A DNA stretch of 64,000 bases, from positions 248,001 to 312,000 of the forward strand of contig JADLEJ010000004.1 in assembly GCA_020846195.1 (NCBI GenBank). Direction: 5' to 3'. The stretch comes from Nitrospira sp. Its GTDB lineage: Bacteria > Nitrospirota > Nitrospiria > Nitrospirales > Nitrospiraceae. Position numbers and translations under genes: made by a program. How positions within the stretch are numbered: position 1 is the first letter of the stretch; each line of letters opens with the position of its first letter. Shown in pieces: positions 15,605 through 26,487 of the stretch. The notes beneath the pieces are model-generated. The model was not told the origin of the DNA. It saw nothing but the letters and a program-made list of their open reading frames with translations, and ran no database searches.

Positions 15605-17754
15605 CCGGAGGACTCGACTTGCTCCCGAAGCTCTTCGGCCCGCATACAGCCCCGCGAGCGAAGGTTGCGATACATCGCGAGCGCCCACAGAGGGAAATAC
15701 TGGCAGTACCAGTGGTAGCGAAGATAGAACACGCGAGGGAATCCCGTGCCGGTGTGCATCACTTCTTCCCAGGAGCCATCTTTGAGCTGGTGCCTCAAGA
15801 GGAACTGCACGCCGCGGGCAATGCTCAGCGACTCGGTCACACCCGCGGACATCAAGGCCATCAAGGCCCAGGCTGTTTGCGACGGCGTGCTCTGGCCCTT
15901 GCCGCTATGGGCATCCTCCGCATAGGAAAAACAGGTCTCGCCCCAGCCGCCGTCGGGATTCTGCTTGGACTCAAGCCAGGACACGGCCCGGCGAATATAC
16001 GGAGCGGACACATCCTCGCCAATCGCCCGGAGCCCGGCGAGCACGGACCAGGTGCCATAAATGTAGTTGACGCCCCACCGGCCATACCAGCTTCCGTCGT
16101 CCTCTTGTTGTTTCTTGAGAAACGCCAGCGCCGGTTGCACCGCCGGGTGAGTACGGTCGTAGCCGAGCGCGCCCAGCATCTCCAAACAACGCCCCGCGAG
16201 GTCCGCCGTGCTCGGATCGAGCAGCGCCTTATGGTCCGCAAACGGAATGTAGTTAAAGACCACTCGATTATTATCTTTGTCGTACGCGCCCCAGCCGCCG
16301 TCGGAACTTTGCATGGCCAGGACCCATTGCATCCCGCGGCGAATGGATTCCCGCAGGTCGGCCGGTTCCGGCATCTTCAGCTTCGCGAGCGCCATCAACA
16401 CGACGGCCGAATCGTCCACGTCTGGATACAGCTCATTTTCAAATTGGAAATACCATCCGCCCGGCTCGGCCTGCGGAGAAGAGATGATCCAATCGCCGAC
16501 CGTTTTTGTCTGCCGGGACATGAGATACGCTCCGGCCTTGACCAGCGCCGGATGGTCTTGCGGCATGCCCGCTTCGATCAACGCGTTCATGAGCAGCGCG
16601 GTATCCCACACCGGAGAATGGCAGGGCTGCAAGTGCAACGTCGGCACGCGCTGGCCTTCCACCACCGCCGTTTCATGCACTTCCAGATCTTCAATTTCTC
16701 GAAGAGCTTTCTGCACCAGCGGATCATCCATCTCATAGCCCAAACACCGCAGCGCCAGCACGGAGTTCGCCATGGCCGGATAAATCGCGCCCAATCCGCC
16801 ACTCCCCTTGAGATGATCCAGCATCCAGGTGGCGGCCTTATGCATCGCTTTTTCACGCAGCCAGAGGAGCGGCATCCGGTCGTACAGCTTGAGCACGGCA
16901 TCGAGCATGACAAAGAAATTATGCGGCGTAAACCAGGCTTGGTCTTTATTGAAGGGCGGGTACTTCCAATACGGCACCTGTCCGCGCGGCACGAGGTATA
17001 ACTCTTCAATCCCTTGCTCGCGGGGAATACGGCACACCGGTTGGTGCGCAAAGACGATCAGCAACGGGATGAGCACGGCGCGGGACCAATACGAAATCGC
17101 GTAGATGCTGAAATAGAACCGCTTCGGCAGCAGCATGATTTCGACCGGCATGTGGGGCACGCCTTCCCAATCATACTGATCGAACAATGCCAGCGTGATT
17201 TTCGTGAAGACATTCGCCTGCACAACTCCGCCCATCGCCATGATGCGCTCCCGCGCGCGCAGCAGGCAGGGGTCCGTTGCAGGAATGCCACTGAGCTTCA
17301 ACGCGAAGTAGGCCTTCACCGAGGCACTGATCTCCGCAGAGCCGCCGTAATGGATCGGCCACCCGCCATCTGGCAGCTGCATCGCCTTCAAATACCGGAC
17401 GGCGCGCTCTTCCTTGACCGGATCGACGCAGTCGAGAAACCGCCGCAACATCAGATACTCCGACGTCAACGTCGTGTCGGCCTCGAGTTCCGCCACCCAG
17501 AACCCCTCGGCGGGATCCTGCTTGGACAGAAACCAGCTCTGGCTGCGGCGGATCGCGTCGTCGATGGCGTCGGGCTGGCTCACCGTATGAGCCGATGGCC
17601 GGCGCGAGAGATCGGCCGCCAAGGGCGCCGCTTTATCTGAAACGAGTCTGAGTGGAGACGTTTGCGTATACTCAACGGCCGGATTGTATCTCCCAGGAAT
17701 CGTCGCGAGTACGCTACTGGAAATCCGGTCGAACAGCGTGCGAAAGAGCTTCAT
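15583..17754 (-). CDS. shc: squalene-hopene cyclase
   Basis: This membrane-associated enzyme cyclises squalene to hopene. The 723-residue length fits. The catalytic DxDD motif is visible as YPDVDDSAVV, and multiple QW repeats occur (QLPDGGWPIHYGG, QSSDGGWGAYDKDN, KQNPDGGWGETCFSY, QLKDGSWEEV). The C-terminal YHWYCQYFPLWAL also fits the family. A clear sigma-70 promoter lies about 105 nt upstream. It is the first gene of the operon that continues into hpnG and mlaEFDC. Confidence 0.96.
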   Translation of the reverse strand: MKLFRTLFDRISSSVLATIPGRYNPAVEYTQTSPLRLVSDKAAPLAADLSRRPSAHTVSQPDAIDDAIRRSQSWFLSKQDPAEGFWVAELEADTTLTSEYLMLRRFLDCVDPVKEERAVRYLKAMQLPDGGWPIHYGGSAEISASVKAYFALKLSGIPATDPCLLRARERIMAMGGVVQANVFTKITLALFDQYDWEGVPHMPVEIMLLPKRFYFSIYAISYWSRAVLIPLLIVFAHQPVCRIPREQGIEELYLVPRGQVPYWKYPPFNKDQAWFTPHNFFVMLDAVLKLYDRMPLLWLREKAMHKAATWMLDHLKGSGGLGAIYPAMANSVLALRCLGYEMDDPLVQKALREIEDLEVHETAVVEGQRVPTLHLQPCHSPVWDTALLMNALIEAGMPQDHPALVKAGAYLMSRQTKTVGDWIISSPQAEPGGWYFQFENELYPDVDDSAVVLMALAKLKMPEPADLRESIRRGMQWVLAMQSSDGGWGAYDKDNNRVVFNYIPFADHKALLDPSTADLAGRCLEMLGALGYDRTHPAVQPALAFLKKQQEDDGSWYGRWGVNYIYGTWSVLAGLRAIGEDVSAPYIRRAVSWLESKQNPDGGWGETCFSYAEDAHSGKGQSTPSQTAWALMALMSAGVTESLSIARGVQFLLRHQLKDGSWEEVMHTGTGFPRVFYLRYHWYCQYFPLWALAMYRNLRSRGCMRAEELREQVESSGCYRFDR

Positions 17755-17858
17755 GAAATTCTAGCAACCCTGTGCAGATGAAAAAGAGGCGCGCCCGCAC
17801 GGCACCCACTCGGCATAACACTGACACACCCCTGCGCGAGCGCCATCCATCGGTGGGG

Positions 17859-17887
17859 GATATAACAGACACCCCTACCTGAGTCAA
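17859..17887 (-). promoter_or_regulatory. sigma-70-type promoter of the shc-mla operon
   Basis: On the minus strand TTGACT (17887-17882), a 17-nt spacer and TATATC (17864-17859) form a well-spaced promoter, placing transcription start about 95 nt before the shc start codon. It sits in the 182-nt gap between smc and shc. Confidence 0.6.
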
Positions 17888-17936
17888 GCAAGAGGCAAGG
17901 GAAGTCCTCTGCGATATCCAAGCGTTGCAACTCGTT

Positions 17937-20900
17937 TTAGGCCGGTTGAAGATCGCCCAACCGCACCGACACCAGCTTCGACACGCCCGGCTGCTCCATC
18001 GTCACGCCGAACAGCGAATCGGCAATAGCCATGGTGCGTTTATTGTGGGTAATGACGAGGAACTGCGCGTTCTTCGACATCTCCCGCAGCACGCTGGTGA
18101 AGCGCCCGATATTTTCCTCATCGAGCGGCGCGTCGATTTCGTCGAGCAGACAAAAGGGCGTCGGTCTGATCAGAAAACTGGCGAACAGCAGCGCCATCGC
18201 CGTCAATGTTTTTTCACCGCCGGACAACATCGTGATGCTCTTCAACCGCTTCCCAGGGGGTTGCGCCACAATATCCACGCCAGGCTCTTGGCTCCCTGCG
18301 CCTTCTCCGTTTTCGCCAACCGGCTCCTCGACCAGCAATAACTCCGCGCGCCCACCAGGGAAAAACTGGCCGAACACTTCAGTGAACTTCTGCTGGAGCT
18401 CGGCGAAAGTCGTGACAAACATGTCCTTCGTCGTCTTATTGATCCGCTGAATAATCTCCTTGAGGGAACCGATCGATGTGGCCAGGTCCTGCTCCTGCGT
18501 CGTCAAGAAGGTATAGCGCTGATCCAGCTCCTGATGCTCGCTGATCGCCGCCAGATTGATCGGCCCCATGCGATCGAGCCGGTCGCGCAGCTTCTGCAGC
18601 TGCTCCTTCAGTTCAGCGTGAGGCGCCTGGGCCAACGGATTGGGAACCGCCTCCACAACGCCTTCGCCCCCGGCATCGACGGCAGAGTCAGAGCTGGGCG
18701 CCGCGCCGCTGGCCAGCGCAACCGGATCCAGTTGATACGTTCCCGACAAGGTGCTTTCGACCGCGCTCAATTGCGTGCGCAGCTCGGCCCGGCGAACCTC
18801 GACCGCCATGCGCGCGTCCCGCACCGCCGACATGGCGCGGCGCACGCCGTCCAAGCTGGCCTCCAGCGACTGTCCGACCGTCATCTCCTGGGCCTGCTGT
18901 TCTTGCGCCGCCACCAACTGCGCTTTAATCTGCGCCGCTGCGACGCCAAACTCCTGGCACAATGCTTCCTGGCGGCCGCGCTCTTCCCGGCTGTGCTGAA
19001 TATCGCGGTCCAATCCCTCAAGGTGGCTTTGCAGAGTCTGCCGGCGCTGCTCGCTTTCAACTTGCTGCTGCCTGAGACGCAGCCGATTCGCCTGCTCATG
19101 CCCTTGCTTGGCGCGCAGCCCCTCTGACAGCAATCGCGCTTCCGTCACCCGCTCTTGAAATGCGCGGCCTTCTCGATCGATGGTTGTCAGCCGCTCCCGC
19201 ACACGCCCCAAACTGGCCTCTTGCCCAGCCTTCTCGCTGAGCCACTGCGCCAGCTGCGCTTGCGCCGATCGCGCCTCCTGCTCGAACCGCTGCCGGTCCA
19301 CCATTCCTTTTTGGATTTCTGCGGCAATCCCGGCCAGACGCACATCGAGGTCTGCCATAAATTGCCGGAGGTTTTCTTCGTCTTTTCGCAAGGACAAATC
19401 CTGCATTTCCGTATCGCGCAACGACTCGGCTAACTGCCGGATCTGCAGGCTCAAGCTCTGACCGAGCCCCTGCAATTCGAGCCGCCGCTGCTTGTCCGAT
19501 TCAAGCGCCGAGGTCAGTTCGGTCCGCTTCGTCTCCAGGCTGACCACCTCGCGCCGGCGCTCCAGCAAGCCCTGCCCCGCATGGGCATGACCGCCGCTGA
19601 TGACGCCGGACGCGTCCATGACTTCGCCTGCCAGCGTGACCAAGACCGGCCCTTCGGTTCCGGCCCAGAGCTGCCGTTCCCACAATCGCACCGCATGCTC
19701 CAACGACTCCACAATCACCACGCCATCGAACAGGCAATCTTTCGCCGCCGCCCGAGCCGCGTCCGCTTGAATCAAATCGACCGCCCGGCCCACCACCCCA
19801 GCCTGATCGGCGAGCGCCTGCCACCAAGATTGCGCAGCCGATCCCGCGCGCTCCCAACGTGGCCGTTGAGGAATGAATGTTCCGCGGCCCAGCTCTTTTT
19901 CACGCAGAAAACTAATTGCGCGCTGCGCCACGGCCGGTTCATCGACGAACCACCCATGCACCCGCTCCCCTAAGACCGCTTCGACGGCCCGGTCCATGCC
20001 GGGAGGGATCACGAGCCATTCAGCAATCGCATCGCGCACGCCCTCGCAGGATTTGAGCGCGGTGCCTTCATCCTGGCCTTCCCGCCCATATCCCATTTCT
20101 TCGCGCACCACGCCTTGCAGCGCCTGCAACCGCGAATCGACCGCCGCCAATTCCTCCGACCGCTGGAGAATCACCCGGTCGAGCTCCTGCTGCTCCGCCG
20201 CCACCTGCGCCGCCTCGGCCTGGACATCCTCTTGCTGCGCGCGAATCGTGGCGACCATGCGCCCCGCTTCGCCATACTCCTGCCGCAGGGCTTCGTGCCT
20301 GGTCAATGCCGTCGAACGATGGCCTTCCAGCTCCTCTTGTTCCGTCGCCAGCTTAGTCCCTCGGTCGGCCACTTCACCCGTCCTGGCAATCAACTGCGCC
20401 ACGCTCTGCTCGGTATTCGCCACGAGGACCGCCAGCTGCATGATGTCGAGCCGCCCGCGTTCCTCTTCCGCAACGGCAGACGCCCGCTGGTGCAGAAGAC
20501 GCTCCATGTCCCGGTCAAGCTCCGCAAACGCCTGTTCGCGCGAAAGCAAATCCTCTTCCAGCGAGACCAGCGATGCCTCAATGGTCTCCAGCGAGTGCGC
20601 CAATTCTTCTTGCGCGGCCGCCAGCCCTTCCAACTCATGGGACTCTTGCTGTTGCTGTTGCTCGAATAACTGGCTCCGGTTCCGCTCGACCTCTGCCGCC
20701 GTCAAGGCTTGAGCCTGTCGATGTTCAATCTGGCCCAACTCTTCGCGGATCTTTCCGGTCGACTCGCCGATATCAATCGCCCGCAAGCGGGATTGCTCCA
20801 AGTCTGTTGCGAATCGCGCCTGCCCGGCGGACGTTTCGGATTCTTGCTGATCGAGGCCCGCCACTTCCGCTTCGACGTCTTTTAAGCCTGCTCGCAACGC

Positions 20901-21638
20901 GACGAATTCCCTGGTCAACAGTTCGATCTCGACGGATCGCGCCTCCTGCTGCAACGTCTGGTAGGTGCGCGCTTGCCGCGCCTGCCGCTCCAACGAGTTC
21001 AGCTGCTTCTTCACTTCCGCAATGATGTCGCGCACGCGCAAAATATTTTGCTGAGTCGCGTCGAGCTTGCGCAGGGCTTCGGCCTTTTGCTTTTTGTAGC
21101 GGACAATCCCGGCGGTCTCTTCAATCAACTCGCGCCGGTCTTGAGGCGAGGCATTCAGAATCTGATCGATCTGCCCCTGCGCAATGACCGTGTGCCCCTT
21201 GCTGCCGGCCCGCGTATCCATGAGCAGCGTCCGGATATCCTTGAGCCTGCAGGCCGTTTTATTGATGAGATATTCGCTGTCGCCGTTTCGATAGAGCCGC
21301 CGGGTAATCATCAGCTCCTGGAACTCGGTCAGTTCGCTCGGCAACCCCGCCCCACCCTCCTGCGGCAATGCCATGTGATCGAGGCCGCCGATGATGAGCG
21401 AGACCTCCGCCATCCCAAGCGGCTTGCGCAATTCGGTGCCGTTGAAGATCACGTCTTCCATTTTTTCACTGCGCAACGTCTTGGTACTCTGCTCGCCCAG
21501 TACCCACAGGATGGCGTCCACCACGTTACTCTTGCCGCTGCCATTCGGGCCGACGATGGCCGTCACCCCTTGCGGAAACTCAATCCTCGATTCGGCAAAC
21601 GACTTGAACCCCAGCATATCGAGCGATTTCAAATACAT
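17937..21638 (-). CDS. smc: chromosome partition protein SMC
   Basis: This condensin ATPase organises and segregates chromosomes. The start at 21638 ([16 protein letters not shown]) is the canonical SMC N-terminus and has AAAGGTG 8 nt upstream; the frame extends 21 residues further but without homology. The N-terminal head has Walker [10 protein letters not shown]. Long coiled coils flank a hinge (about residues 500-660, with [16 protein letters not shown] and [15 protein letters not shown]). The C-terminal head has signature [16 protein letters not shown] and Walker [16 protein letters not shown]. At 1233 residues it is near full length for bacterial SMC. Confidence 0.95.
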   Translation of the reverse strand: MYLKSLDMLGFKSFAESRIEFPQGVTAIVGPNGSGKSNVVDAILWVLGEQSTKTLRSEKMEDVIFNGTELRKPLGMAEVSLIIGGLDHMALPQEGGAGLPSELTEFQELMITRRLYRNGDSEYLINKTACRLKDIRTLLMDTRAGSKGHTVIAQGQIDQILNASPQDRRELIEETAGIVRYKKQKAEALRKLDATQQNILRVRDIIAEVKKQLNSLERQARQARTYQTLQQEARSVEIELLTREFVALRAGLKDVEAEVAGLDQQESETSAGQARFATDLEQSRLRAIDIGESTGKIREELGQIEHRQAQALTAAEVERNRSQLFEQQQQQESHELEGLAAAQEELAHSLETIEASLVSLEEDLLSREQAFAELDRDMERLLHQRASAVAEEERGRLDIMQLAVLVANTEQSVAQLIARTGEVADRGTKLATEQEELEGHRSTALTRHEALRQEYGEAGRMVATIRAQQEDVQAEAAQVAAEQQELDRVILQRSEELAAVDSRLQALQGVVREEMGYGREGQDEGTALKSCEGVRDAIAEWLVIPPGMDRAVEAVLGERVHGWFVDEPAVAQRAISFLREKELGRGTFIPQRPRWERAGSAAQSWWQALADQAGVVGRAVDLIQADAARAAAKDCLFDGVVIVESLEHAVRLWERQLWAGTEGPVLVTLAGEVMDASGVISGGHAHAGQGLLERRREVVSLETKRTELTSALESDKQRRLELQGLGQSLSLQIRQLAESLRDTEMQDLSLRKDEENLRQFMADLDVRLAGIAAEIQKGMVDRQRFEQEARSAQAQLAQWLSEKAGQEASLGRVRERLTTIDREGRAFQERVTEARLLSEGLRAKQGHEQANRLRLRQQQVESEQRRQTLQSHLEGLDRDIQHSREERGRQEALCQEFGVAAAQIKAQLVAAQEQQAQEMTVGQSLEASLDGVRRAMSAVRDARMAVEVRRAELRTQLSAVESTLSGTYQLDPVALASGAAPSSDSAVDAGGEGVVEAVPNPLAQAPHAELKEQLQKLRDRLDRMGPINLAAISEHQELDQRYTFLTTQEQDLATSIGSLKEIIQRINKTTKDMFVTTFAELQQKFTEVFGQFFPGGRAELLLVEEPVGENGEGAGSQEPGVDIVAQPPGKRLKSITMLSGGEKTLTAMALLFASFLIRPTPFCLLDEIDAPLDEENIGRFTSVLREMSKNAQFLVITHNKRTMAIADSLFGVTMEQPGVSKLVSVRLGDLQPA

Positions 21639-21736
21639 CGATTCACCTTTAGTTGAGCAGTCGGATTGGCGAGCGGAAAAACAGCTCGGCCCTTGTAACA
21701 TAGGGGCAACAGGAAATCAAAATAAAATACCGCAGG

Positions 21737-21764
21737 TAGTAGGGAGCTTTTCAGCCCCCTACTA
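21737..21764 (-). terminator. hairpin downstream of ispH
   Basis: On the minus strand, a 12-bp stem with one G-U pair (21764-21753 with 21748-21737) is closed by a GAAA tetraloop. No T-run follows directly; an AT-rich stretch (TATTTTATTTTG) follows after a few bases. It could end ispH transcription before smc or act as a processing signal. Confidence 0.4.
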
Positions 21765-21792
21765 GATATATGGATTTTCCACGGCGAGTGAC

Positions 21793-22755
21793 TTATCTAG
21801 CGGCGCCTGCAGCGGGCTTACTGGACGATTCGATTTGAACAAGTTCCTTAGGCAGGAGAAATTCGACGTCTTCTTCAATCACGGTCAGCTCTTCCACCTC
21901 TGATGGGCCGGAGCTTTTGAGAAACGCCACGACTTCCGTCACGAGCACTTCCGGGGCCGATGCACCGGCAGCAATCCCGACTGCTTTGGCCGACGTCAGC
22001 CATTCAGGATGAATGTCGCTGGCTGAATCGATCAGATAAGAAGGAATCCCGCATTGCTCGCCCAACTCGCGCAGGCGATTGGAGTTTGAGCTGTTCGGCG
22101 AGCCGATCACCAGAATTACATCCACCAAGCGAGACAATTCTTTCACCGCATTTTGCCGGTTTTGCGTCGCGTAACAGATGTCTTCCTGATGCGGGCCCTT
22201 GATGTTCGGGAATCGCTTATTGAGCGCACTAACGATATCCCGGCATTCATCCACACTGAGAGTCGTTTGGGTCACATAGGAAAGATTCAGCGTGTTATCT
22301 ACATGCAGCGTCTCCACATCTTCGACCGAGGAGACCAGGTGAAACTTATCGGGAATCTGCCCCAGCGTGCCGATGACCTCGGGGTGGCCGGCATGGCCGA
22401 TCAGAATCAATTCATAGCCCTGCGTGTATTCCCGATTCACTTCATTGTGAACCTTGATGACCAGCGGACAGGTGGCATCGATAACGTGCAACCGGCGCTT
22501 ATTGGCCTCGGCCCACACCGACTTGGCTACGCCATGCGCACTGAAAATCACCACGGACCCTTCGGGCACTTCACTCAGCTCCTCCACGAACACGGCACCC
22601 TTTTGCCGAAGAGAATTCACCACATGACGACTATGGACGATTTCATGGCGGACATAGATGGGCGCGCCATATTTCTTAAGCGATAGATCCACGATATCGA
22701 TCGCGCGATCGACCCCGGCGCAAAATCCCCGCGGATTGGCAAGGTATATCTTCAT
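21793..22755 (-). CDS. ispH: 4-hydroxy-3-methylbut-2-enyl diphosphate reductase
   Basis: IspH (LytB) is the last MEP-pathway enzyme, reducing HMBPP to IPP and DMAPP with a [4Fe-4S] cluster. The start at 22755 ([19 protein letters not shown]) is the family N-terminus and has AAGGAG upstream. Cluster cysteines are in GFCAGV (Cys12), DATCPLV and ICYATQNRQ. The proton-donor glutamate region lies in [12 protein letters not shown], and SSNSNRL binds substrate phosphate. The C-terminal tail after residue 285 is acidic and variable. Confidence 0.96.
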   Translation of the reverse strand: MKIYLANPRGFCAGVDRAIDIVDLSLKKYGAPIYVRHEIVHSRHVVNSLRQKGAVFVEELSEVPEGSVVIFSAHGVAKSVWAEANKRRLHVIDATCPLVIKVHNEVNREYTQGYELILIGHAGHPEVIGTLGQIPDKFHLVSSVEDVETLHVDNTLNLSYVTQTTLSVDECRDIVSALNKRFPNIKGPHQEDICYATQNRQNAVKELSRLVDVILVIGSPNSSNSNRLRELGEQCGIPSYLIDSASDIHPEWLTSAKAVGIAAGASAPEVLVTEVVAFLKSSGPSEVEELTVIEEDVEFLLPKELVQIESSSKPAAGAAR

Positions 22756-22941
22756 AGCGATTTCTGCTCCTTCACTAGTGGTTGACGAGGCGCAGCCCGA
22801 TCCCGGCCGGCTCACCGCACGCGTTTCACCTTACGTCAGATCGTCGAATGTCGTCAACAGAAGGGCCTCATCGACCAGGTTTCGTCAAAGCCCACGGCCG
22901 CTTGACAGGGCCTCCCCTCCCCCGTAGGCTGAGAGCCGCCT

Positions 22942-23652
22942 ATGTCAGGCTCCGCCCACAAGAAAATCCTAATCGTCGAAGACGAGAAAGACATTCTCCA
23001 ACTCGTCAAGCTCTACCTGGAAAAGGAAGGCTATCGCACCGTCACGGCCTCGACGGGATCGGAAGGGCTGGCCCAAGTTCGCGCGGAAACACCCGACCTT
23101 ATCGTGCTCGACCTGATGCTGCCTGAGATCGACGGACTCGAAGTCTGTAAGCGCCTGCGTTCGGCCCCCGAGACCGCAATGCTGCCCATCATTATGCTCA
23201 CGGCCAAGGCTGAAGAATCGGATACGATCATCGGCCTGGAATTGGGCGCCGACGACTATGTCACCAAGCCCTTCAGCCCGAAAACGCTGGTCGCACGGGT
23301 CAAAGCGCTCTTCCGGCGCTTAGAACGCAAGCCGGAGGATGGCCCAACCCGTTTTATCTATGGTCCACTTATCCTGGATCTGACCCGCCATGAGGTCACG
23401 GTGAAGGGAAAAGAAGTCCCCCTCACCGCCAAAGAGTTTGGCCTGCTGGAGCATCTGCTCCGCCATCCCGGGCGGGTACTGACGCGCGATGTGTTGTTGA
23501 ATGCCGTCTGGGGCTATGAGTACTACGGAACCACCCGGACCGTCGATGTGCACATCCGGCGGCTCAAGCAAAAGCTGCCGTTGCTGGATACCGCGATTCT
23601 CTCGGTGAAGTCGCTCGGGTATAAGCTCAAAGAAGCGGATGGGTCTGGATGA
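22942..23652 (+). CDS. OmpR/PhoB-family response regulator
   Basis: The 236-residue regulator has a receiver domain with EDE near residues 13-15, phospho-acceptor Asp57 (LIVLDLMLPE) and the conserved Thr and Lys (IIMLTAK, TKPF). Its winged-helix DNA-binding domain starts near residue 135 (PLTAKEFGLLEHLLRHPGRVLTRD, RTVDVHIRRLKQKL). It overlaps the histidine kinase by 4 nt (ATGA). A possible promoter TTGACA (22901-22906) with an 18-nt spacer gives a very short leader. The neighbouring phosphate transporter genes suggest a PhoB-like role, but the domain alone does not prove it. Confidence 0.88.
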   Translation: MSGSAHKKILIVEDEKDILQLVKLYLEKEGYRTVTASTGSEGLAQVRAETPDLIVLDLMLPEIDGLEVCKRLRSAPETAMLPIIMLTAKAEESDTIIGLELGADDYVTKPFSPKTLVARVKALFRRLERKPEDGPTRFIYGPLILDLTRHEVTVKGKEVPLTAKEFGLLEHLLRHPGRVLTRDVLLNAVWGYEYYGTTRTVDVHIRRLKQKLPLLDTAILSVKSLGYKLKEADGSG

Positions 23653-25484
23653 AACTCTCGATCCGCTGGAAGGTCGCCCTCGGCAGCCTTCTCGCTGTCA
23701 CCTGCGGACTCGCCATCGCGGGCCTGCTGGCCATGCAGTCGCTGGAGCAGCAGGAAATCTCCCAGCTGAACGATATTCTGGACGCCAGAAGCAATCTGGT
23801 GGAATACAGTCTCCAACCGGCGTTCGCTGCGCCGCCCTCTCCGGGACAACAGACGCATCTGAGAGATATCGTCCGCCAGCTGGGAGCCAGGGCGCTGGCC
23901 CGGGTGACCGTGGTTGCCGCCGATGGCACGGTCATCGCCGATAGCGCCGTGGACGATGCGGGACTCGCCGCAGTCGAAAACCACCTCTCAAGGCCGGAAA
24001 TCCAGCAGGCTCTTGCGACGGGGCAGGGACGAGACATTCGCGCCAGTCAAACAACCGGCAGCCGCACAATGTATCGCGCCATCCGCACCGAGCTGCGCGA
24101 TGGCGGCCGGCCGGTGATCCTGCGCCTCGGTCTTCCGATGACGATGCTGGAGGAGGAAACCGCCAAGCTCCAGCGCCACCTGGCCATCGCCATCGGCGCC
24201 GCGTTTCTCATCGCCCTCCTGCTCAGCCTCTGGATGGCTCGCAGCATTACCAAACCGCTCTCGGATATCGCCGACGCCGCCCGCCGGCTCTCAGCCGGCG
24301 ATGCGACCATCCGCATCCATACCCACTCGCACGACGAAGTCGGCCTGTTGGGCGAAACGCTCAATCATATGACCGACCAGCTCCGCACAAAAATCGACGA
24401 GCTCTCGGAAGATCGCGCCCAACTCCTGGCGATGCTCACCTCCATGGTCGAAGGGGTCATGGTCCTAGACTGCCGGGGGCGCATTCTCCAAGTCAATCCA
24501 GCCCTCGAACGCATGTTCGATGTCCGCCGCACTGAAATCCGCGGGCAGATCAGCACCGAGGTCCTCGCCCATCCGGAATTAAACAGCCTCATCACGACCA
24601 TCCTCGCGAATCGGGCCGGCCAAGAAGCCGAGATTACCCTCACGCCGGGAGGCCGCTGCCTGCATATCGAAACGTCGGTGGCCGGGTGCGAACGCGAGAA
24701 CGAAGCCTGCGCCGTCCTGGTCTTCCACGACATCACCGAACTGCGCCGCCTGGAAAAAATCCGAAAGGACTTCGTGGCCAATGTATCGCACGAACTGCGC
24801 ACGCCCTTGACCTCGATCAAGGGCTACGTCGAAGCGCTCTTGGATGGAGGGAAAGACAACCCTGAAACCGCCGTCAATTTTCTCGCGATCATCCTGAAGC
24901 AAAGCGACCGGCTCAATCTGATTCTGGAAGATCTGCTGGAGCTGTCCAAGATTGAGTCGGGAAGGGTCTCCTTCAAAGAAGACCCTCTGGACATCCGCAG
25001 TTTGATCGAACGGACGCTCTCGATGATCAAGCCGCTAGCCGATAAAAAAGGCCATCGTTTGATCTCCAACATCGACGGCCAGATTCCGCCGATTGCCGGG
25101 GACGAAAGCCGGCTCGCGCAGGTCCTGACGAACCTCCTCGACAACGCTGTGAAGTACACGCCTGAGCAAGGCACCATTACTGTCACCGCGAAGAGCCTGC
25201 CGGACCAGACGGTGGAACTCGCCGTGACGGATACAGGGCTCGGCATACCCGAACAGGACCGCCCGCGAGTTTTCGAACGCTTCTACCGGGTCGACAAGGC
25301 GCGGTCGCGCGAGATGGGAGGCACGGGGCTCGGCCTCGCCATCGTGAAGCATATTGTGGAAGGACATGGGGGACAGGTATGGGTGGAGGCTCATCCACCG
25401 CAAGGCAGCCGCTTTCTCGTCCGCCTGCCGATCACCCGCCAGGCAAGAAGCGCCGCTCACACCATGGATGACAAAATCCAATAG
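23649..25484 (+). CDS. sensor histidine kinase, PhoR-like (HAMP-PAS-HisKA-HATPase)
   Basis: The 611-residue kinase has an N-terminal transmembrane helix (about 12-32), a periplasmic domain to about 178, a second helix (LAIAIGAAFLIALLLSLWMA) and a HAMP region (MARSITKPLSDIADAARRLSAGD). A PAS domain (about 258-365), the H-box FVANVSHELRTPL with His381, and N, G1 and G2 boxes (LDNAVKYTP, DTGLGIPEQDRPRVFERFYR, GGTGLGLAIVKHIV) follow. Its last 28 nt overlap the convergent phosphate permease gene, which encodes the permease C-terminus on the other strand. Likely senses phosphate status with the regulator upstream, by analogy to PhoR. Confidence 0.88.
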   Translation: MKLSIRWKVALGSLLAVTCGLAIAGLLAMQSLEQQEISQLNDILDARSNLVEYSLQPAFAAPPSPGQQTHLRDIVRQLGARALARVTVVAADGTVIADSAVDDAGLAAVENHLSRPEIQQALATGQGRDIRASQTTGSRTMYRAIRTELRDGGRPVILRLGLPMTMLEEETAKLQRHLAIAIGAAFLIALLLSLWMARSITKPLSDIADAARRLSAGDATIRIHTHSHDEVGLLGETLNHMTDQLRTKIDELSEDRAQLLAMLTSMVEGVMVLDCRGRILQVNPALERMFDVRRTEIRGQISTEVLAHPELNSLITTILANRAGQEAEITLTPGGRCLHIETSVAGCERENEACAVLVFHDITELRRLEKIRKDFVANVSHELRTPLTSIKGYVEALLDGGKDNPETAVNFLAIILKQSDRLNLILEDLLELSKIESGRVSFKEDPLDIRSLIERTLSMIKPLADKKGHRLISNIDGQIPPIAGDESRLAQVLTNLLDNAVKYTPEQGTITVTAKSLPDQTVELAVTDTGLGIPEQDRPRVFERFYRVDKARSREMGGTGLGLAIVKHIVEGHGGQVWVEAHPPQGSRFLVRLPITRQARSAAHTMDDKIQ

Positions 25485-26449
25485 ACCAGAGCGCCCAGCG
25501 CTCCCGCTCCCGGCATTGTGAAAATCCAGGCGGAGAAAATCTTCGTCGTCACGCCCCACCGCACCGCCGACAGACGCTTCGTCGCCCCGACGCCGAGAAT
25601 CGCCGACGTAATCGTGTGCGTGGTGCTCACGGGAAGCCCGAAGTGCGCCGTGAACAGGAGCACACTGGCCGCGCCGGTTTCAGCGGCAAATCCGTGCACC
25701 GGTTCCAGCTTCACGATGCGCATCCCGAGCGTCTTCATGATCTTCCACCCTCCGATCATGGTGCCGCCTCCCATGGCGAGCGCGCAGGCCACAATCACCC
25801 AGGTCGGCACCTCGGGAGACGTCAGCTGACCGGAGGCCACCAGCGCCAGCGTGATAATCCCCATCGCCTTTTGCGCGTCGTTGGACCCGTGGCTGAACGC
25901 CATAAAACTGGCCGAGAAGAGTTGCAACCGGCTGAAAACTTTCTGCGCGATACCCCGCGGCACCTTAAAGAAGGACCAGCTGACCGCCACCATCACCAGG
26001 AGGCCCATTGAAAATCCGAAGAGCGGAGAGAGGATCATCGCTTCGAGAATCGCCCGCAACCCTTTGAACTGCACGACCGACCAGCCGCCATGCGCCACGG
26101 CTGAACCGACGAGCCCGCCGATCAAGGCGTGCGAAGAACTCGTCGGCAATCCGAGGCCCAGCGTAACCATATTCCACAAGATCGCGCCGGCCAGCGCAGC
26201 CGCCACCACCACACTCGTAATGGCTTCGGGAAAGACGATGCCGCCCCCGATCATTTTCGCCACGGCCGTCGAGAAAAACGCCCCGGCGATATTGAGCACA
26301 CCGGCCCACATCACGGCGGCCAGAGGACTGAGCACGCGGGTCGATACCACGGTCGCCACGGCATTGGCGCTGTCGTGCCAGCCGTTCGAAAAGTCGAACA
26401 GCAGCGCCAGCACGACGGTCACTAAGAGCATTCCGGTTAAATCAGGCAT
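25457..26449 (-). CDS. PiT-family inorganic phosphate permease
   Basis: The 330-residue membrane protein has about eight to ten helices. PiT signatures are present in both halves: FDFSNGWHDSANAVATVVSTRVLSP near the N-terminus, GLPTSSSHALIGGLVG and FMAFSHGSNDAQKAMGII in the middle, and GLPVSTTHTITSAILGVG near the end. PiT proteins are low-affinity metal-phosphate or proton/sodium symporters. The PhoU-like gene lies just upstream on the same strand, the usual arrangement for this pair. Confidence 0.93.
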   Translation of the reverse strand: MPDLTGMLLVTVVLALLFDFSNGWHDSANAVATVVSTRVLSPLAAVMWAGVLNIAGAFFSTAVAKMIGGGIVFPEAITSVVVAAALAGAILWNMVTLGLGLPTSSSHALIGGLVGSAVAHGGWSVVQFKGLRAILEAMILSPLFGFSMGLLVMVAVSWSFFKVPRGIAQKVFSRLQLFSASFMAFSHGSNDAQKAMGIITLALVASGQLTSPEVPTWVIVACALAMGGGTMIGGWKIMKTLGMRIVKLEPVHGFAAETGAASVLLFTAHFGLPVSTTHTITSAILGVGATKRLSAVRWGVTTKIFSAWIFTMPGAGALGALVYWILSSMV

Positions 26450-26487
26450 GGTTGTCCAATAACAATGAGGAAGAGGAGGGGGCTCCG

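Noticed and set aside
15619..17001. A 460-residue open frame on the plus strand opposite shc, and similar long antisense frames opposite icd, mla, smc and sucC genes.
   Set aside because: They are shadows of high-GC genes on the other strand: arginine- and histidine-rich translations, no ribosome-binding site and no recognisable domain.
25457..25484. Possible frameshift at the convergent end of the histidine kinase and phosphate permease.
   Set aside because: Both reading frames end normally; a 28-nt convergent overlap is unremarkable.
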